NCBI GenBank assembly: GCA_902538915.1
Contig: CACBGZ010000001.1
Span: 489,489 to 553,488, forward strand
Direction: 5' to 3'
Origin: an uncultured Pelagibacteraceae bacterium
Lineage (GTDB): Bacteria > Pseudomonadota > Alphaproteobacteria > Pelagibacterales > Pelagibacteraceae
Length of the DNA: 64,000 nt
A model generated the notes under the pieces. That model had not been told where the DNA came from and did no database searches. It saw nothing but the letters and a program-made list of their open reading frames with translations. Position numbers and translations under genes: made by a program. Below are positions 9,008-20,879 of the stretch, piece by piece (within the stretch, counting starts at the first letter, position 1; each line of letters opens with the position of its first letter).

Positions 9008-9437
9008 TTATAATTTTTTTCAGAACCTTATCAAAGTTTACGACCTCATCAGAACTTGAGTTTAATAAAGCGTTATAGATCCTTTTTTTTTGTGTTTCGA
9101 AAATTTCAAGAAAAATTTTTTCTCCCTTTTCGTTAAGATATACATGTTTTATCCTTGTATCTTGTTCGTCTTTTTCGAATTTGATAATACCAAGCTTTGT
9201 TAAATCTTTTAAAACTCTATTTAAACTTTGTTTTGTTATCTTTAATTTTTTCAAAAGTTCAGAAATTGAGATACCTTCGTATGTCGAAATAAGATGTATT
9301 ACTTTGTGATGAGCAGTGCCTATTGAATATTTATTTAGAATCTTTTTTGGGTCGGTGAAAGTGTCTCTATAAACTATAAAAAGTTTTTCAATTAAATCTT
9401 TTAATTGCTCATCTTTAAGATAAAGTAAATCTTTCAT
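9000..9437 (-). CDS. MarR-family transcriptional regulator
   Basis: This 145-residue protein has the MarR winged-helix core: helix-turn-helix around ISISELLKKLKITKQSLNRVLKDLTKLGII (about 55-84) and a wing with DEQDTRIKHVYLNEKG. Helices at both ends would form the dimer interface. MarR proteins usually repress their own operon or a divergent gene. Here it is divergent from ilvE across 74 bases that hold an ilvE-directed promoter and a short inverted repeat (see 9450-9468). It leads an operon with the two-component pair, which is an uncommon combination. The ligand is unknown. Confidence 0.88.
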   Translation of the reverse strand: MKDLLYLKDEQLKDLIEKLFIVYRDTFTDPKKILNKYSIGTAHHKVIHLISTYEGISISELLKKLKITKQSLNRVLKDLTKLGIIKFEKDEQDTRIKHVYLNEKGEKIFLEIFETQKKRIYNALLNSSSDEVVNFDKVLKKIING

Positions 9438-9449
9438 AATAGGTAAGTT

Positions 9450-9468
9450 ATATTGACATATTCAAGAT
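9450..9468. promoter_or_regulatory. candidate operator: inverted repeat over the ilvE -35 box
   Basis: The sequence around TTGACATATTCAA contains the arms TTGA and TCAA separated by five bases, with two further matching pairs outward after one mismatch. It lies in the intergenic space between marR and ilvE and overlaps the proposed -35 box. Size and symmetry suit a MarR-type site, but the arms are short and AT-rich, so chance is a real alternative. Confidence 0.3.
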
Positions 9469-9481
9469 ACAAAGATATTTT
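9453..9481 (+). promoter_or_regulatory. predicted sigma70-type promoter for ilvE
   Basis: A perfect TTGACA at 9453-9458 is followed after 17 bases by TATTTT at 9476-9481, about 30 bases before the ilvE ATG. The consensus -35 box stands out in this AT-rich setting and the spacing is optimal. Confidence 0.6.
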
Positions 9482-9511
9482 TTTAAATAATTTAAAAAAA
9501 AATTTTCTAAC

Positions 9512-10393
9512 ATGATACCTTACGATAAAAGAAATGGTAAAATTTGGTACAACAACGACTTTGTAGACTGGTCAGATGTCAAGGTTCACGTATTAAGTCA
9601 TGGATTACATTATGCGAGTTGCGTATTTGAAGGCGAGAGAGTTTATGATGGTTCAATATTCAAATTAGAGGAACATACTTCAAGATTTTTTTACTCGGCT
9701 AAAAGAATGGGTTTTGAGATTCCTTACACTGAGAGAGAGATTAATGAAGCCTCAAAAAAAATTATAAGTGTTCAGAATGTAGAAAATGGTTACGTTAGAC
9801 CTGTTGCATGGCGAGGAAGTGAAATGATGGCTATATCTGCGCAGCAGACAAAGATTCATGTTGCTATCGCAACATGGGAATGGGGTTCTTATTTTGATCC
9901 AAAATTAAAAATCGAGGGCATAAAATTAAACATTTCAAATTGGCGAAGGCCCGCACCTAATACAATTCCATGGGATACGAAAGCATCAGGTCTTTATATG
10001 ATTTGCACTTTGTCAAAACATGAAGCAGAAAAAGAGGGTTACACAGACTCTTTGATGTTAGACCATGAGGGAAATATTGCTGAAGCAACAGGTGCTAATG
10101 TTTTTTTTAAAGACAAAAATGGAGAATTGCATACGCCAATACCTGACTCATTTTTAGATGGTATTACTCGTAGAACAGTAATTGGGATAGCAAAATCAAA
10201 AAATATAAAAGTTCATGAAAGAAAAATAAGTCCTTCAGAGTTAAAAGATTTTGTTGGTTGCTTTTTAACAGGCACTGCTGCTGAAGTTACACCAGTTTCT
10301 TGTATCGCAAATAATCAATTTAAAGTTTGCGAAATGATTATAGATTTAAACGAGAGCTATCAATTGGTTGTTAGAAAAAAAAAGGCAGCTTAA
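9512..10393 (+). CDS. ilvE: branched-chain amino acid aminotransferase
   Basis: This class IV PLP aminotransferase interconverts Val, Leu and Ile with their 2-oxo acids using glutamate/2-oxoglutarate. The N-terminus (KIWYNNDFVDWSD, then HVLSHGLHYASCVFEGERVYDG) is typical of IlvE. The PLP lysine is in WDTKASGLYM (about residue 157), and ANVFFKDKNGELHTP and LTGTAAEVTPV are conserved downstream. At 293 residues it is near normal length. D-amino-acid aminotransferases share the fold, but the FEGERVYDG motif favours IlvE. The last four bases overlap convergent pgsA. Confidence 0.93.
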   Translation: MIPYDKRNGKIWYNNDFVDWSDVKVHVLSHGLHYASCVFEGERVYDGSIFKLEEHTSRFFYSAKRMGFEIPYTEREINEASKKIISVQNVENGYVRPVAWRGSEMMAISAQQTKIHVAIATWEWGSYFDPKLKIEGIKLNISNWRRPAPNTIPWDTKASGLYMICTLSKHEAEKEGYTDSLMLDHEGNIAEATGANVFFKDKNGELHTPIPDSFLDGITRRTVIGIAKSKNIKVHERKISPSELKDFVGCFLTGTAAEVTPVSCIANNQFKVCEMIIDLNESYQLVVRKKKAA

Positions 10394-10974
10394 TCCTTAT
10401 TATCTTCAGAAATAGCATGGTCGATACCTTTTCGCATGTAGTCATAACCAGTAAAAAGTGTTAATACTGCAGAAAGCCATAAAAGAATGATACCAATGGT
10501 CTGGGCATTATAATCTTGAAAATTAATTATTTTGTTTCCAGTTTCACCTGAAAGCAAAAGTGCAATAGAAACCATTTGCAAAACGGTTTTCAATTTAGCT
10601 AAACTGGAGACTGGAAGTTTAATTTCCCCTTTAGCCAAGAACTCTCTAAGACCAGAAATCAAAATTTCTCGTGTAAGAATTATTATTGCAGCAATTACCT
10701 CATAATTTCGAATAGTCCCATCCATCACTAACAAAATAAGAGCAGCTGCAACAATAATTTTGTCAGCTATTGGATCTAGTAACTCTCCAAGTTTGGACTC
10801 TTCACCAAGAAATCTTGCTAGCATGCCATCTAAAAAATCTGTGAAAGAGGCAACAATAAATAGTATTAACGCAGTAAGGTCTCCATAAAAACCAGGAAGA
10901 TAAAAAGCTAAAACAAAAAATGGCACAATTAAAATTCTGCCCACAGTCAATATATTTGGTATCTTCTTAAGCAT
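10390..10974 (-). CDS. pgsA: CDP-diacylglycerol-glycerol-3-phosphate 3-phosphatidyltransferase
   Basis: PgsA is the inner-membrane enzyme that commits CDP-diacylglycerol to phosphatidylglycerol. The CDP-alcohol phosphotransferase motif with its four Asp residues is complete across about residues 45-72 (DFLDGMLARF, then LGELLDPIADK). About five hydrophobic helices surround it. The 194 residues fit the family. It follows uvrC by 8 bases on the same strand, the uvrC-pgsA order seen in many proteobacteria. Confidence 0.95.
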   Translation of the reverse strand: MLKKIPNILTVGRILIVPFFVLAFYLPGFYGDLTALILFIVASFTDFLDGMLARFLGEESKLGELLDPIADKIIVAAALILLVMDGTIRNYEVIAAIIILTREILISGLREFLAKGEIKLPVSSLAKLKTVLQMVSIALLLSGETGNKIINFQDYNAQTIGIILLWLSAVLTLFTGYDYMRKGIDHAISEDNKD

Positions 10975-10982
10975 ATTTATTT

Positions 10983-12818
10983 TTACTCATGAAAAAAATT
11001 ATATATCTTTTTAGCAACTTTTGCCTCTACGCCCTCAACTGATTTTATTTCATCAAGACTTGCAGATTCTACTGCTCTAGCAGAGCCAAAGTGGTTTAAT
11101 AAAGCCCTTTTTCTAATAGAACCAATACCTTCGATCTGATCTAAAAGTGATTTACTTAATCCTTTTTTCCTTTTAGCTCTATGGGCACTGATCGCAAAAC
11201 GATGAGACTCATCCCTTACTCTCTGAAGAAAAAATAGAGTAGGGTCATTTTTGGCAAATTTAAACTCTTTACCATTATGAAAAAAGGTTTCGTTGCCACT
11301 GTTTCTAAGTTTACCTTTTGCTATTGCAACTATTGGCAAGTCGTGAAGGCCTAGTTCATTCAGAGTTTCTCTTGCAACCGAGTACTGGCCTTTTCCACCA
11401 TCAATCAGAACTAGATCGGGAAAAGTTAGGTAGTTGTCTTTCTCTTGTATAGCTCTTTTAAATCTTCGATTTAGCACCTCCCGCATCATACCATAGTCAT
11501 TTTGTTCATTCTTTTGGATCTTAATGTTAAATTTTCTATATCTTTTTTTAATAAAACCTTCATCTCCATAAGCTATTAACGCACCAACACTATTAGTTCC
11601 TTGGATATGACTATTATCATAAACCTCTATCAAATTAATATTTGTTTCTAAGTTAAATTTATTTGCTACCGCATCAAATAATTCTCTATTATTTTGGCTT
11701 TCGTAAAGTTTTCTAGTTAGGCTATCTTTAGCATTTTTAATTGCCTGATTAATGACTTTTAATTTTGATCCTTTTTTTGCAATGGATATATCGATTTGTT
11801 TCTCTTCCTTTTGAGATAGAGTTTTTTCAATTAAAATTTTTTCTTTGATTTCTTCAGATAATATAATTGATGAAGGAACACTTTTATTTTCATAAAATTG
11901 AGAAACAAAAGAATTTAATATGTCACTTAATTTTTCGTCAGGATCATGTTTTGGAAAAAAAGCTTGATTCCCCCAATTTTGTTTTGATCTATAAAAAAAA
12001 ACCTGAATGCAAGTTTTACCAGACTCTTTATAGCCAGCGATTACATCAGCTTCAATTAAATTTGCCTCATTAATTCTTTGCGACGATTGAATAATATTTA
12101 AAGATTTTATTCTATCTCTTAAAATTACTGCTTTTTCAAAATCTAAATCCTCACTAGCCTTTTCCATTTGATTTGAGAGACTTTTCTGTATTTTTCTTGA
12201 TTTACCAGAAACAAATTCGATAGCATCATTCACAGTTTTTTTATATTCATCATCATTTATGAATCCAACACAAGGTCCAGAGCATCTTTTAATCTGATAA
12301 AGGATACAAGGACGTTGTCTGTTTTTAAAGACAGTATCATCACAAACTCTTAAGTGGAAAATTTTCTGAATCATTTTTATTGTCCAATTAGCTGAGCCTG
12401 CTGATGCGAAAGGTCCAAAATAAAAACCTTCTTTTGTTTTTTTTCCTCTATGTCTTTTTATTTGTGGCCATTTATCTTTATTACCAATAAAAATAAATGG
12501 AAAAGATTTATCATCTCTCAATAAAATATTAAATTTTGGTTTATGTTTTTTGATTAAATTCGCTTCAAGAAGTAAAGCCTCACTTTCATTTGATGTAGTT
12601 GTTATCTCAAGCTTTCTTGTTTGAGATAACATTCTTTCAGTTCTTATAATATGATTTTTTTCTGCTACATAACTTTTAAGTCTGTTAGGTAAATTTTTTG
12701 CTTTACCTACATAAAGGATATCTCCTTTTTCATTAAGCATACGATAAACACCAGGAAGTTTAGGAATTAAATGGAGTTCTTTTTTTATTACCTCTTTGCC
12801 AATTTCAGAACTTATCAT
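10983..12818 (-). CDS. uvrC: excinuclease ABC subunit C
   Basis: UvrC makes both incisions in nucleotide excision repair. In order: the GIY-YIG nuclease domain ([20 protein letters not shown] near the start), a Cys-containing segment ([15 protein letters not shown]), the UVR domain, the RNase-H-like endonuclease domain ([11 protein letters not shown] and the VLIDGGKGQ motif with catalytic Asp), and tandem helix-hairpin-helix motifs at the end. I chose the ATG at 12818 (611 residues) over a TTG ten codons earlier at 12848. It overlaps the folB 3' end by 14 bases. Confidence 0.95.
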   Translation of the reverse strand: MISSEIGKEVIKKELHLIPKLPGVYRMLNEKGDILYVGKAKNLPNRLKSYVAEKNHIIRTERMLSQTRKLEITTTSNESEALLLEANLIKKHKPKFNILLRDDKSFPFIFIGNKDKWPQIKRHRGKKTKEGFYFGPFASAGSANWTIKMIQKIFHLRVCDDTVFKNRQRPCILYQIKRCSGPCVGFINDDEYKKTVNDAIEFVSGKSRKIQKSLSNQMEKASEDLDFEKAVILRDRIKSLNIIQSSQRINEANLIEADVIAGYKESGKTCIQVFFYRSKQNWGNQAFFPKHDPDEKLSDILNSFVSQFYENKSVPSSIILSEEIKEKILIEKTLSQKEEKQIDISIAKKGSKLKVINQAIKNAKDSLTRKLYESQNNRELFDAVANKFNLETNINLIEVYDNSHIQGTNSVGALIAYGDEGFIKKRYRKFNIKIQKNEQNDYGMMREVLNRRFKRAIQEKDNYLTFPDLVLIDGGKGQYSVARETLNELGLHDLPIVAIAKGKLRNSGNETFFHNGKEFKFAKNDPTLFFLQRVRDESHRFAISAHRAKRKKGLSKSLLDQIEGIGSIRKRALLNHFGSARAVESASLDEIKSVEGVEAKVAKKIYNFFHE

Positions 12819-13230
12819 GACTTCGTTTTTTTGTAATTTGGATACCAACAGATGAACATTGTTTTAAAATTTCTAATTTTTCAATTTTAAGCATTATTTT
12901 ACCTATTCTCTTATCTTTAAAAAGTTCATCAAAGACCGATTCAGCTAAAGTTTCTAAGAAATTATAGTGTTTCTTTTTAATAAGTTTTTTAATTAATTTT
13001 ACAATAGTTGCATAATTTACAATTGATTTAAGGTCTTTATCGTTTGAAGGTTTTTTATCTTGATAATCAATTTCCAAACTAAATTTTACTTTTTGTGTCT
13101 TCTCTTTTTCAAAATCATAATAACCAAGCTTCAAATCTAGAATAAGTTCATTAATGAGAATTTTTTTCTCATAATTAAATAAGCTTTTGTTTTTATCTAT
13201 TTTTACAACTTTGAGATTATTTTTTTTCAT
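12805..13230 (-). CDS. folB: dihydroneopterin aldolase-like protein (FolB)
   Basis: FolB converts dihydroneopterin to 6-hydroxymethyl-dihydropterin in folate synthesis. The 141-residue protein carries the FolB start [26 protein letters not shown] with the conserved Tyr/Glu region. [32 protein letters not shown] and KIEKLE near the end are where the family's catalytic Lys and Glu lie. It is linked by an ATGA overlap to the pteridine-reductase-like SDR upstream, which supports a pterin function. About 25 extra N-terminal residues precede the core. Confidence 0.85.
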   Translation of the reverse strand: MKKNNLKVVKIDKNKSLFNYEKKILINELILDLKLGYYDFEKEKTQKVKFSLEIDYQDKKPSNDKDLKSIVNYATIVKLIKKLIKKKHYNFLETLAESVFDELFKDKRIGKIMLKIEKLEILKQCSSVGIQITKKRSHDKF

Positions 13231-13963
13231 TCCTTTCCTTTAATTATATCAGGTGTTTGCCAATTTAAGCTTTGACCACTATCTATTGCTAAAACTTGAC
13301 CTGTAATAGAACTGTTTTTAATAAAAAAGTCAACTGCATTACAAATCTCATTAACATCAACTTGCTGTTTTAGTGGTGTAGCTAAATATTGACTTTTAAA
13401 ATGTTTATCAGATTGTCTTTTGTTTTTAATTGTTGGTCCTGGAGCTATTCCATTAACTCTTATAAATGGTGACAAACTCATCGCGCTTGTTTTGGTTAAA
13501 GTATAAAGGCCTGTTTTACTTAATGTGTATGAGAAGAAATATGGAGTAAGCTTAAATACTCTTTGATCAATTATATTGATAATATTGTTATTTTTGCCTC
13601 TAATATTCTTTGAAAACTCTTTTGATAAAAGAGCAGGGGCTTTAAGATTTGTAGAAATATGATTTTCCCAGCTCTTAGTGGTAAAATTTTCTAACTTATC
13701 ATTTTCAAATAATGAGGCATTATTTATTAAACAGTCAAAAAAGTTCATTTTTAATTTTGAGAATTTAATAATTTTAATGATATCTTTTTCCTTACTAAGA
13801 TCTCCCTTAATTAAATAAATTTTTGTTCCAAAATTTTGAAGTTTTTTTTTTAGATTTTCAGCTTTTGACTTTGATTTATGATATTGAATTACAATTTGCT
13901 TACTTGGCCCTGACAATTTTTCTGCTATTGCAGCACCTATTCTCGTAGCTCCACCTGTAATTA

Positions 13964-13982
<19 letters not shown>
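13227..13982 (-). CDS. short-chain dehydrogenase, pteridine-reductase-like (FolM/PTR1 type)
   Basis: This is a Rossmann-fold NAD(P)H oxidoreductase of 251 residues. The nucleotide-binding motif reads TGGATRIG (about residues 9-16): the Arg in TGxxxRxG is the mark of pteridine reductases and FolM rather than the Gly of ordinary SDRs. NNAS (about 88) and the catalytic YTLSK (about 152-156) are intact. Its neighbour folB overlaps its stop by four bases, so the pair probably acts in reduced pterin/folate metabolism. The substrate, dihydrobiopterin-like or dihydromonapterin, is inferred. Its start lies in the 3' end of uvrB (19-base overlap). Confidence 0.82.
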
Positions 13983-17364
<3,382 letters not shown>

Positions 17365-18312
17365 TTATTTTTGATTTAGAATCTTTTTTGCAGGAATAGT
17401 TTTTTTAATCCAAGATTTTGGAATAGAATTAATACCCTTTAAAGAAGCGAAGTATGCTCCAACAAAATTTGCTCTAGAGCAATTACAACCACCAGCCTTG
17501 ATAGTTTTTAAAATCGCATCTTTATAATTTTTTGAATTTAGAATTGTATAAATTGAACTATTAAAAGTTCCTGGATAACTGCAAGCCATTCCTAGTTTTT
17601 TAATTGTGATAGGATCAAATTTTGATTTAAATTTTTTGATCTTTTTAATATCGTTGATAATTTCTTTAAATAAAAAATTTCCACTAAATTTTTTTACAAA
17701 TTTATTAATGGGATCTTTTGCTCCCTTTAAGGCAAAATCAATTAGATAAAATTTTGCAAGTGCATACTTTATGCTTATTTTTGAAACAGTAATAATTTTC
17801 ATGATTTTTTCTAAACTTTTAAAATCATGGCCGTAAAGAAAAAAAGGCAGCACTGCACAAAAACCATCTGACTCATTAACTTTTATTCCACCAGAAATTT
17901 TTTTTTTTGATTTAATATTGTTTACAGTTTCTATTATATTTTGGTGTATCCATGGTCCTCTTATTAAGCCACGCCAATCTTTAACTTTTTTATACTTTGA
18001 CCTTAGTCTCAAATTTTTCCAATATTTACTTCCAGGACCAAAATTTTTAAGGATATTCTTTTTAAAATTTTTTTCTAAATTTTCATCTCCATTCAGCAAT
18101 GTTTTAAACATCACTTGGCCAACATCATTGTAGCCAGAGACTTTTCCAGTTTTAATATTATAAAAAGGACTTTTATTTTTTTTTAAGAAAGTAAAGTCTT
18201 TCTTGCCTCGAATATACTCTTGCAGTTTTTTTTGATTATACACCCAATGCAATGGTCTTGCTGCTGCATCCGCTACTGTAGCCCCTAAGAATACATGGAG
18301 ATTATTTTTCAC
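17365..18312 (-). CDS. ADP-ribosylglycohydrolase-family protein with altered metal site
   Basis: The protein resembles the DraG/ARH fold, whose members remove ADP-ribose from proteins or small molecules with two metal ions. The N-terminal GATVADAAARPLHWVY (Asp15) and SGYNDVGQ (Asp63) fit the first two metal regions. The C-terminal region that usually reads GGDTD or GGDN reads GGCNC (residues 274-278), so an expected metal-binding Asp is Cys276. Activity is therefore uncertain. The start is GTG, one base after the trxB stop, so the two are co-transcribed. No ADP-ribosyltransferase gene is visible nearby. Confidence 0.75.
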   Translation of the reverse strand: MKNNLHVFLGATVADAAARPLHWVYNQKKLQEYIRGKKDFTFLKKNKSPFYNIKTGKVSGYNDVGQVMFKTLLNGDENLEKNFKKNILKNFGPGSKYWKNLRLRSKYKKVKDWRGLIRGPWIHQNIIETVNNIKSKKKISGGIKVNESDGFCAVLPFFLYGHDFKSLEKIMKIITVSKISIKYALAKFYLIDFALKGAKDPINKFVKKFSGNFLFKEIINDIKKIKKFKSKFDPITIKKLGMACSYPGTFNSSIYTILNSKNYKDAILKTIKAGGCNCSRANFVGAYFASLKGINSIPKSWIKKTIPAKKILNQK

Positions 18313-18313
18313 T

Positions 18314-19258
18314 TTAATGAGATAGAAACTTCTCAGCCTCTAGCGCTGCCATACATCCCATGCCTGCAGCAGTAACTGCCTGCCTAAATGTTTTATCTTT
18401 TACATCTCCAGCTGCGTAAACACCCGGTATATTTGTCTCCGTAGAGTCTGGTTTTGTTATTAAATAACCTTCTTTGTCCATATTAAGTTGATCTTTAAAT
18501 AACTGGGTTGCAGGGTCATGACCAATAGCAATAAATACACCATCTAATTTTATTTCATCAATTTTATTTGTTTTTACATTTTTAACTTTAATGCCCTTAA
18601 CATTTTTTGGATCTTTGTCTCCAATTACATCCTCAACGACAGTATCCCAAATAATTTCAATTTTTTTATTTTCCATAAGTTTTTTTTGAAGCATTTTTTC
18701 AGCTCTTAAACTATCTCTTCTATGAATTAATTTTACTTTCGATGCAAATTTTGTAAGAAACATTGCTTCCTCAACAGCAGCATTACCACCACCTACAACG
18801 GCAACTTCTTTATCTTTAAAGAAAAAACCATCACATGTTGCACACGCTGATACACCAAATCCTCTAAAATCTTGTTCAGATTTAATATTCAACCATCTAG
18901 CCTGGGCTCCTGTAGAAATAATTATACTATCAGCAGTATATTTTTGACCAGTGTCACCGATAGCTTCAAAAGGCGATGTTTTTAAATTTACTGAACTTAT
19001 ATGATCTTGAATCATTTCTGTCCCAACCGCTTTTGCTTGTTCTTTCATTTGATCCATAAGCCACGGACCTTGAATCACATCAGCAAATCCAGGAAAATTT
19101 TCAACATCCGTTGTTGTGGTTAATTGACCTCCAGGTTCCGATCCATAAACTAAAATTGGATTTAACATTGCTCTAGCAGCATAAACTGCAGCTGTATATC
19201 CAGCAGGACCGGATCCAATTATTAACACTTTTGTGTGTTTAGTTGGATTTTGACTCAT
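18314..19258 (-). CDS. trxB: thioredoxin-disulfide reductase
   Basis: This FAD enzyme reduces thioredoxin with NADPH. The FAD-binding GSGPAGYTAAVYAAR is at about residues 15-29. The redox-active CATC is near 139-142, NADPH-binding GGGNAAVEEA follows near 156, and the C-terminal FAD motif GVYAAGDVKD with RQAVTAAGMGC closes the fold. Its 314 residues fit the family. It is divergent from the ELM1-family gene across only 21 bases, so their promoters must overlap the coding regions. Confidence 0.96.
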   Translation of the reverse strand: MSQNPTKHTKVLIIGSGPAGYTAAVYAARAMLNPILVYGSEPGGQLTTTTDVENFPGFADVIQGPWLMDQMKEQAKAVGTEMIQDHISSVNLKTSPFEAIGDTGQKYTADSIIISTGAQARWLNIKSEQDFRGFGVSACATCDGFFFKDKEVAVVGGGNAAVEEAMFLTKFASKVKLIHRRDSLRAEKMLQKKLMENKKIEIIWDTVVEDVIGDKDPKNVKGIKVKNVKTNKIDEIKLDGVFIAIGHDPATQLFKDQLNMDKEGYLITKPDSTETNIPGVYAAGDVKDKTFRQAVTAAGMGCMAALEAEKFLSH

Positions 19259-19279
19259 ATGGGAGCTATATAGTGATTA

Positions 19280-20230
19280 ATGACTAAATTAAAAGGTTTA
19301 TTATTGACCGAGGGAATGCATGGCATGATTAGCCAAGTCGAGGGGCTTGCCAAAGCTCTTAATCTTGAATTTATACACGAGAAAATTGAGCTAAATAATT
19401 TTTGGAAAATGATTCCTCCAAAATTAACCCCTGTAAAGGATTTTGTTTTCAAAAATGATATTTCAAAGAAATTTAACATAGTAATTTCATGTGGAAGAAA
19501 AAGTGTAGTTCCATCAATTTTTTTGAAAAATAAATTTGGAAATAAAATAATGAATATTCATATTCAAGATCCAAAAGTATCATTAAATAATTTTGATTTT
19601 GTTGTAGCACCAGAGCACGATGGTCTTGAGGGTATAAATGTTTTAAAAAGTAAAGGCGCAATTCACTATCTTACTGAAGTAGAATTAGTAGAAAATACTA
19701 ATTATCTTAAACACCGAATTAAAAAAAAAAAAGTAATAGTGCTTATTGCTGGAGGTCCTAATAAATATTACGATTTTAACAATGAAATAATGGAAAAAAT
19801 TTTTATTAAAACAAAAAAAAATTTCATCGACCAGGGTTATCAATTAATTTTTATACCTTCAATGAGAACACCACAAAGAATAGTAGATAAAGCACACAAC
19901 TTTTTTGATGATGATCAAATTATAATTTCAGATATTGATAAAAAAGCTTACTTGTCAGCACTTAGTCTAGCTGATCATATTGTTGTAACATGCGACTCCA
20001 CTTCTATGATATCAGAGGCAGCTATTACAGGAAGACCTATATATGTGGCCCAAATGCCAACTATTAAAAAAAACACACGTTTCCAAAAATTTTTTGAGCT
20101 TTTTAAATCATTAGATATAACTAAAAACTTAGAGGATAAAGTTGAAGAGTGGAATTATAAAAAACTTAATGAAACTCATAGAATATCGGGATATATAGAG
20201 AAACAATTTAAAGATTATGACTTTTCTTAA
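19280..20230 (+). CDS. mitochondrial fission ELM1-family protein (DUF1022)
   Basis: The family is named for plant ELM1, which recruits a dynamin to mitochondria; bacterial members look like GT-B-fold glycosyltransferases but their reaction is not established. Visible conserved pieces are SCGRKSVVPSIFLK (about 75-88), HIQDPKV, DFVVAPEHD, LIAGGPNKYY, SMRTPQR and VTCDSTSMISEAAITGRP (about 239-256). The 316-residue protein has no signal peptide or membrane segment, so it is probably cytosolic or peripheral. It overlaps the next gene by 14 bases, implying a joint role. Confidence 0.85.
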   Translation: MTKLKGLLLTEGMHGMISQVEGLAKALNLEFIHEKIELNNFWKMIPPKLTPVKDFVFKNDISKKFNIVISCGRKSVVPSIFLKNKFGNKIMNIHIQDPKVSLNNFDFVVAPEHDGLEGINVLKSKGAIHYLTEVELVENTNYLKHRIKKKKVIVLIAGGPNKYYDFNNEIMEKIFIKTKKNFIDQGYQLIFIPSMRTPQRIVDKAHNFFDDDQIIISDIDKKAYLSALSLADHIVVTCDSTSMISEAAITGRPIYVAQMPTIKKNTRFQKFFELFKSLDITKNLEDKVEEWNYKKLNETHRISGYIEKQFKDYDFS

Positions 20231-20879
20231 TTCTATATTAAAAAATTCAAAAAAGTATGAATTTCCATTCAATCACTGGGAATACAATAACGCTTTAAGT
20301 GAAGAGGCAATTAAGGAAATTGAAGGTGCAGACATTCCCGACGTAAGCAAACATAACCTTAATTACGATGGTACAAGAGCAATAGATGGCGGTGCCGCGG
20401 AATTTAGAGAAGGTATAGCTTCAGGCGGCAAGGCAATAAAATTTAGATGTTTTGTTACAAAAGAAAATGCATCACATTTTCCAAATTTAGTAAAATTAAT
20501 TAAAGAACTTCAATCTAAAGAAACATGCGAAACTATATCAAAAATGATTAACAAAGATTTATCTGGTTCATATGTAAGACTTGAAGTTATATGTGATCGT
20601 GAAGGTTTCTGGTTAAAGCCACATTGTGATATTAAAGAAAAATTAATGTCAGGACTTATTTTTGTGAACAATGCGAATGAGTCAGAGAATTTAGGGACTG
20701 ATTTTTATAATGAAAGACTAGAAAAAGTTAAGACTGTTCCCTACAAGCATAATTACGGTTACTTATTTACAAGCGGTCCAAATACATGGCACGGTATGGA
20801 AAAGAAAAAAATTGTCAAAGAAAGAAGATGTATTCAAGTTAACTATGTCACATTCAAGACTGATTGGAAAGTAGACTAA
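20217..20879 (+). CDS. 2-oxoglutarate/Fe(II)-dependent oxygenase-like protein
   Basis: The 220-residue protein shows the iron-binding triad of this superfamily. His136 and Asp138 lie in KPHCDIKEK and the distal His192 in WHGMEKK. An Arg (203/204) in RRCIQVNYV is placed to bind the 2-oxoglutarate carboxylate. The core would be a double-stranded beta helix in residues 115-215. The substrate is unknown. Translation is coupled to the ELM1-family gene by a 14-base overlap, suggesting hydroxylation of something that gene product handles. It ends overlapping convergent carB by four bases. Confidence 0.75.
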   Translation: MTFLNSILKNSKKYEFPFNHWEYNNALSEEAIKEIEGADIPDVSKHNLNYDGTRAIDGGAAEFREGIASGGKAIKFRCFVTKENASHFPNLVKLIKELQSKETCETISKMINKDLSGSYVRLEVICDREGFWLKPHCDIKEKLMSGLIFVNNANESENLGTDFYNERLEKVKTVPYKHNYGYLFTSGPNTWHGMEKKKIVKERRCIQVNYVTFKTDWKVD

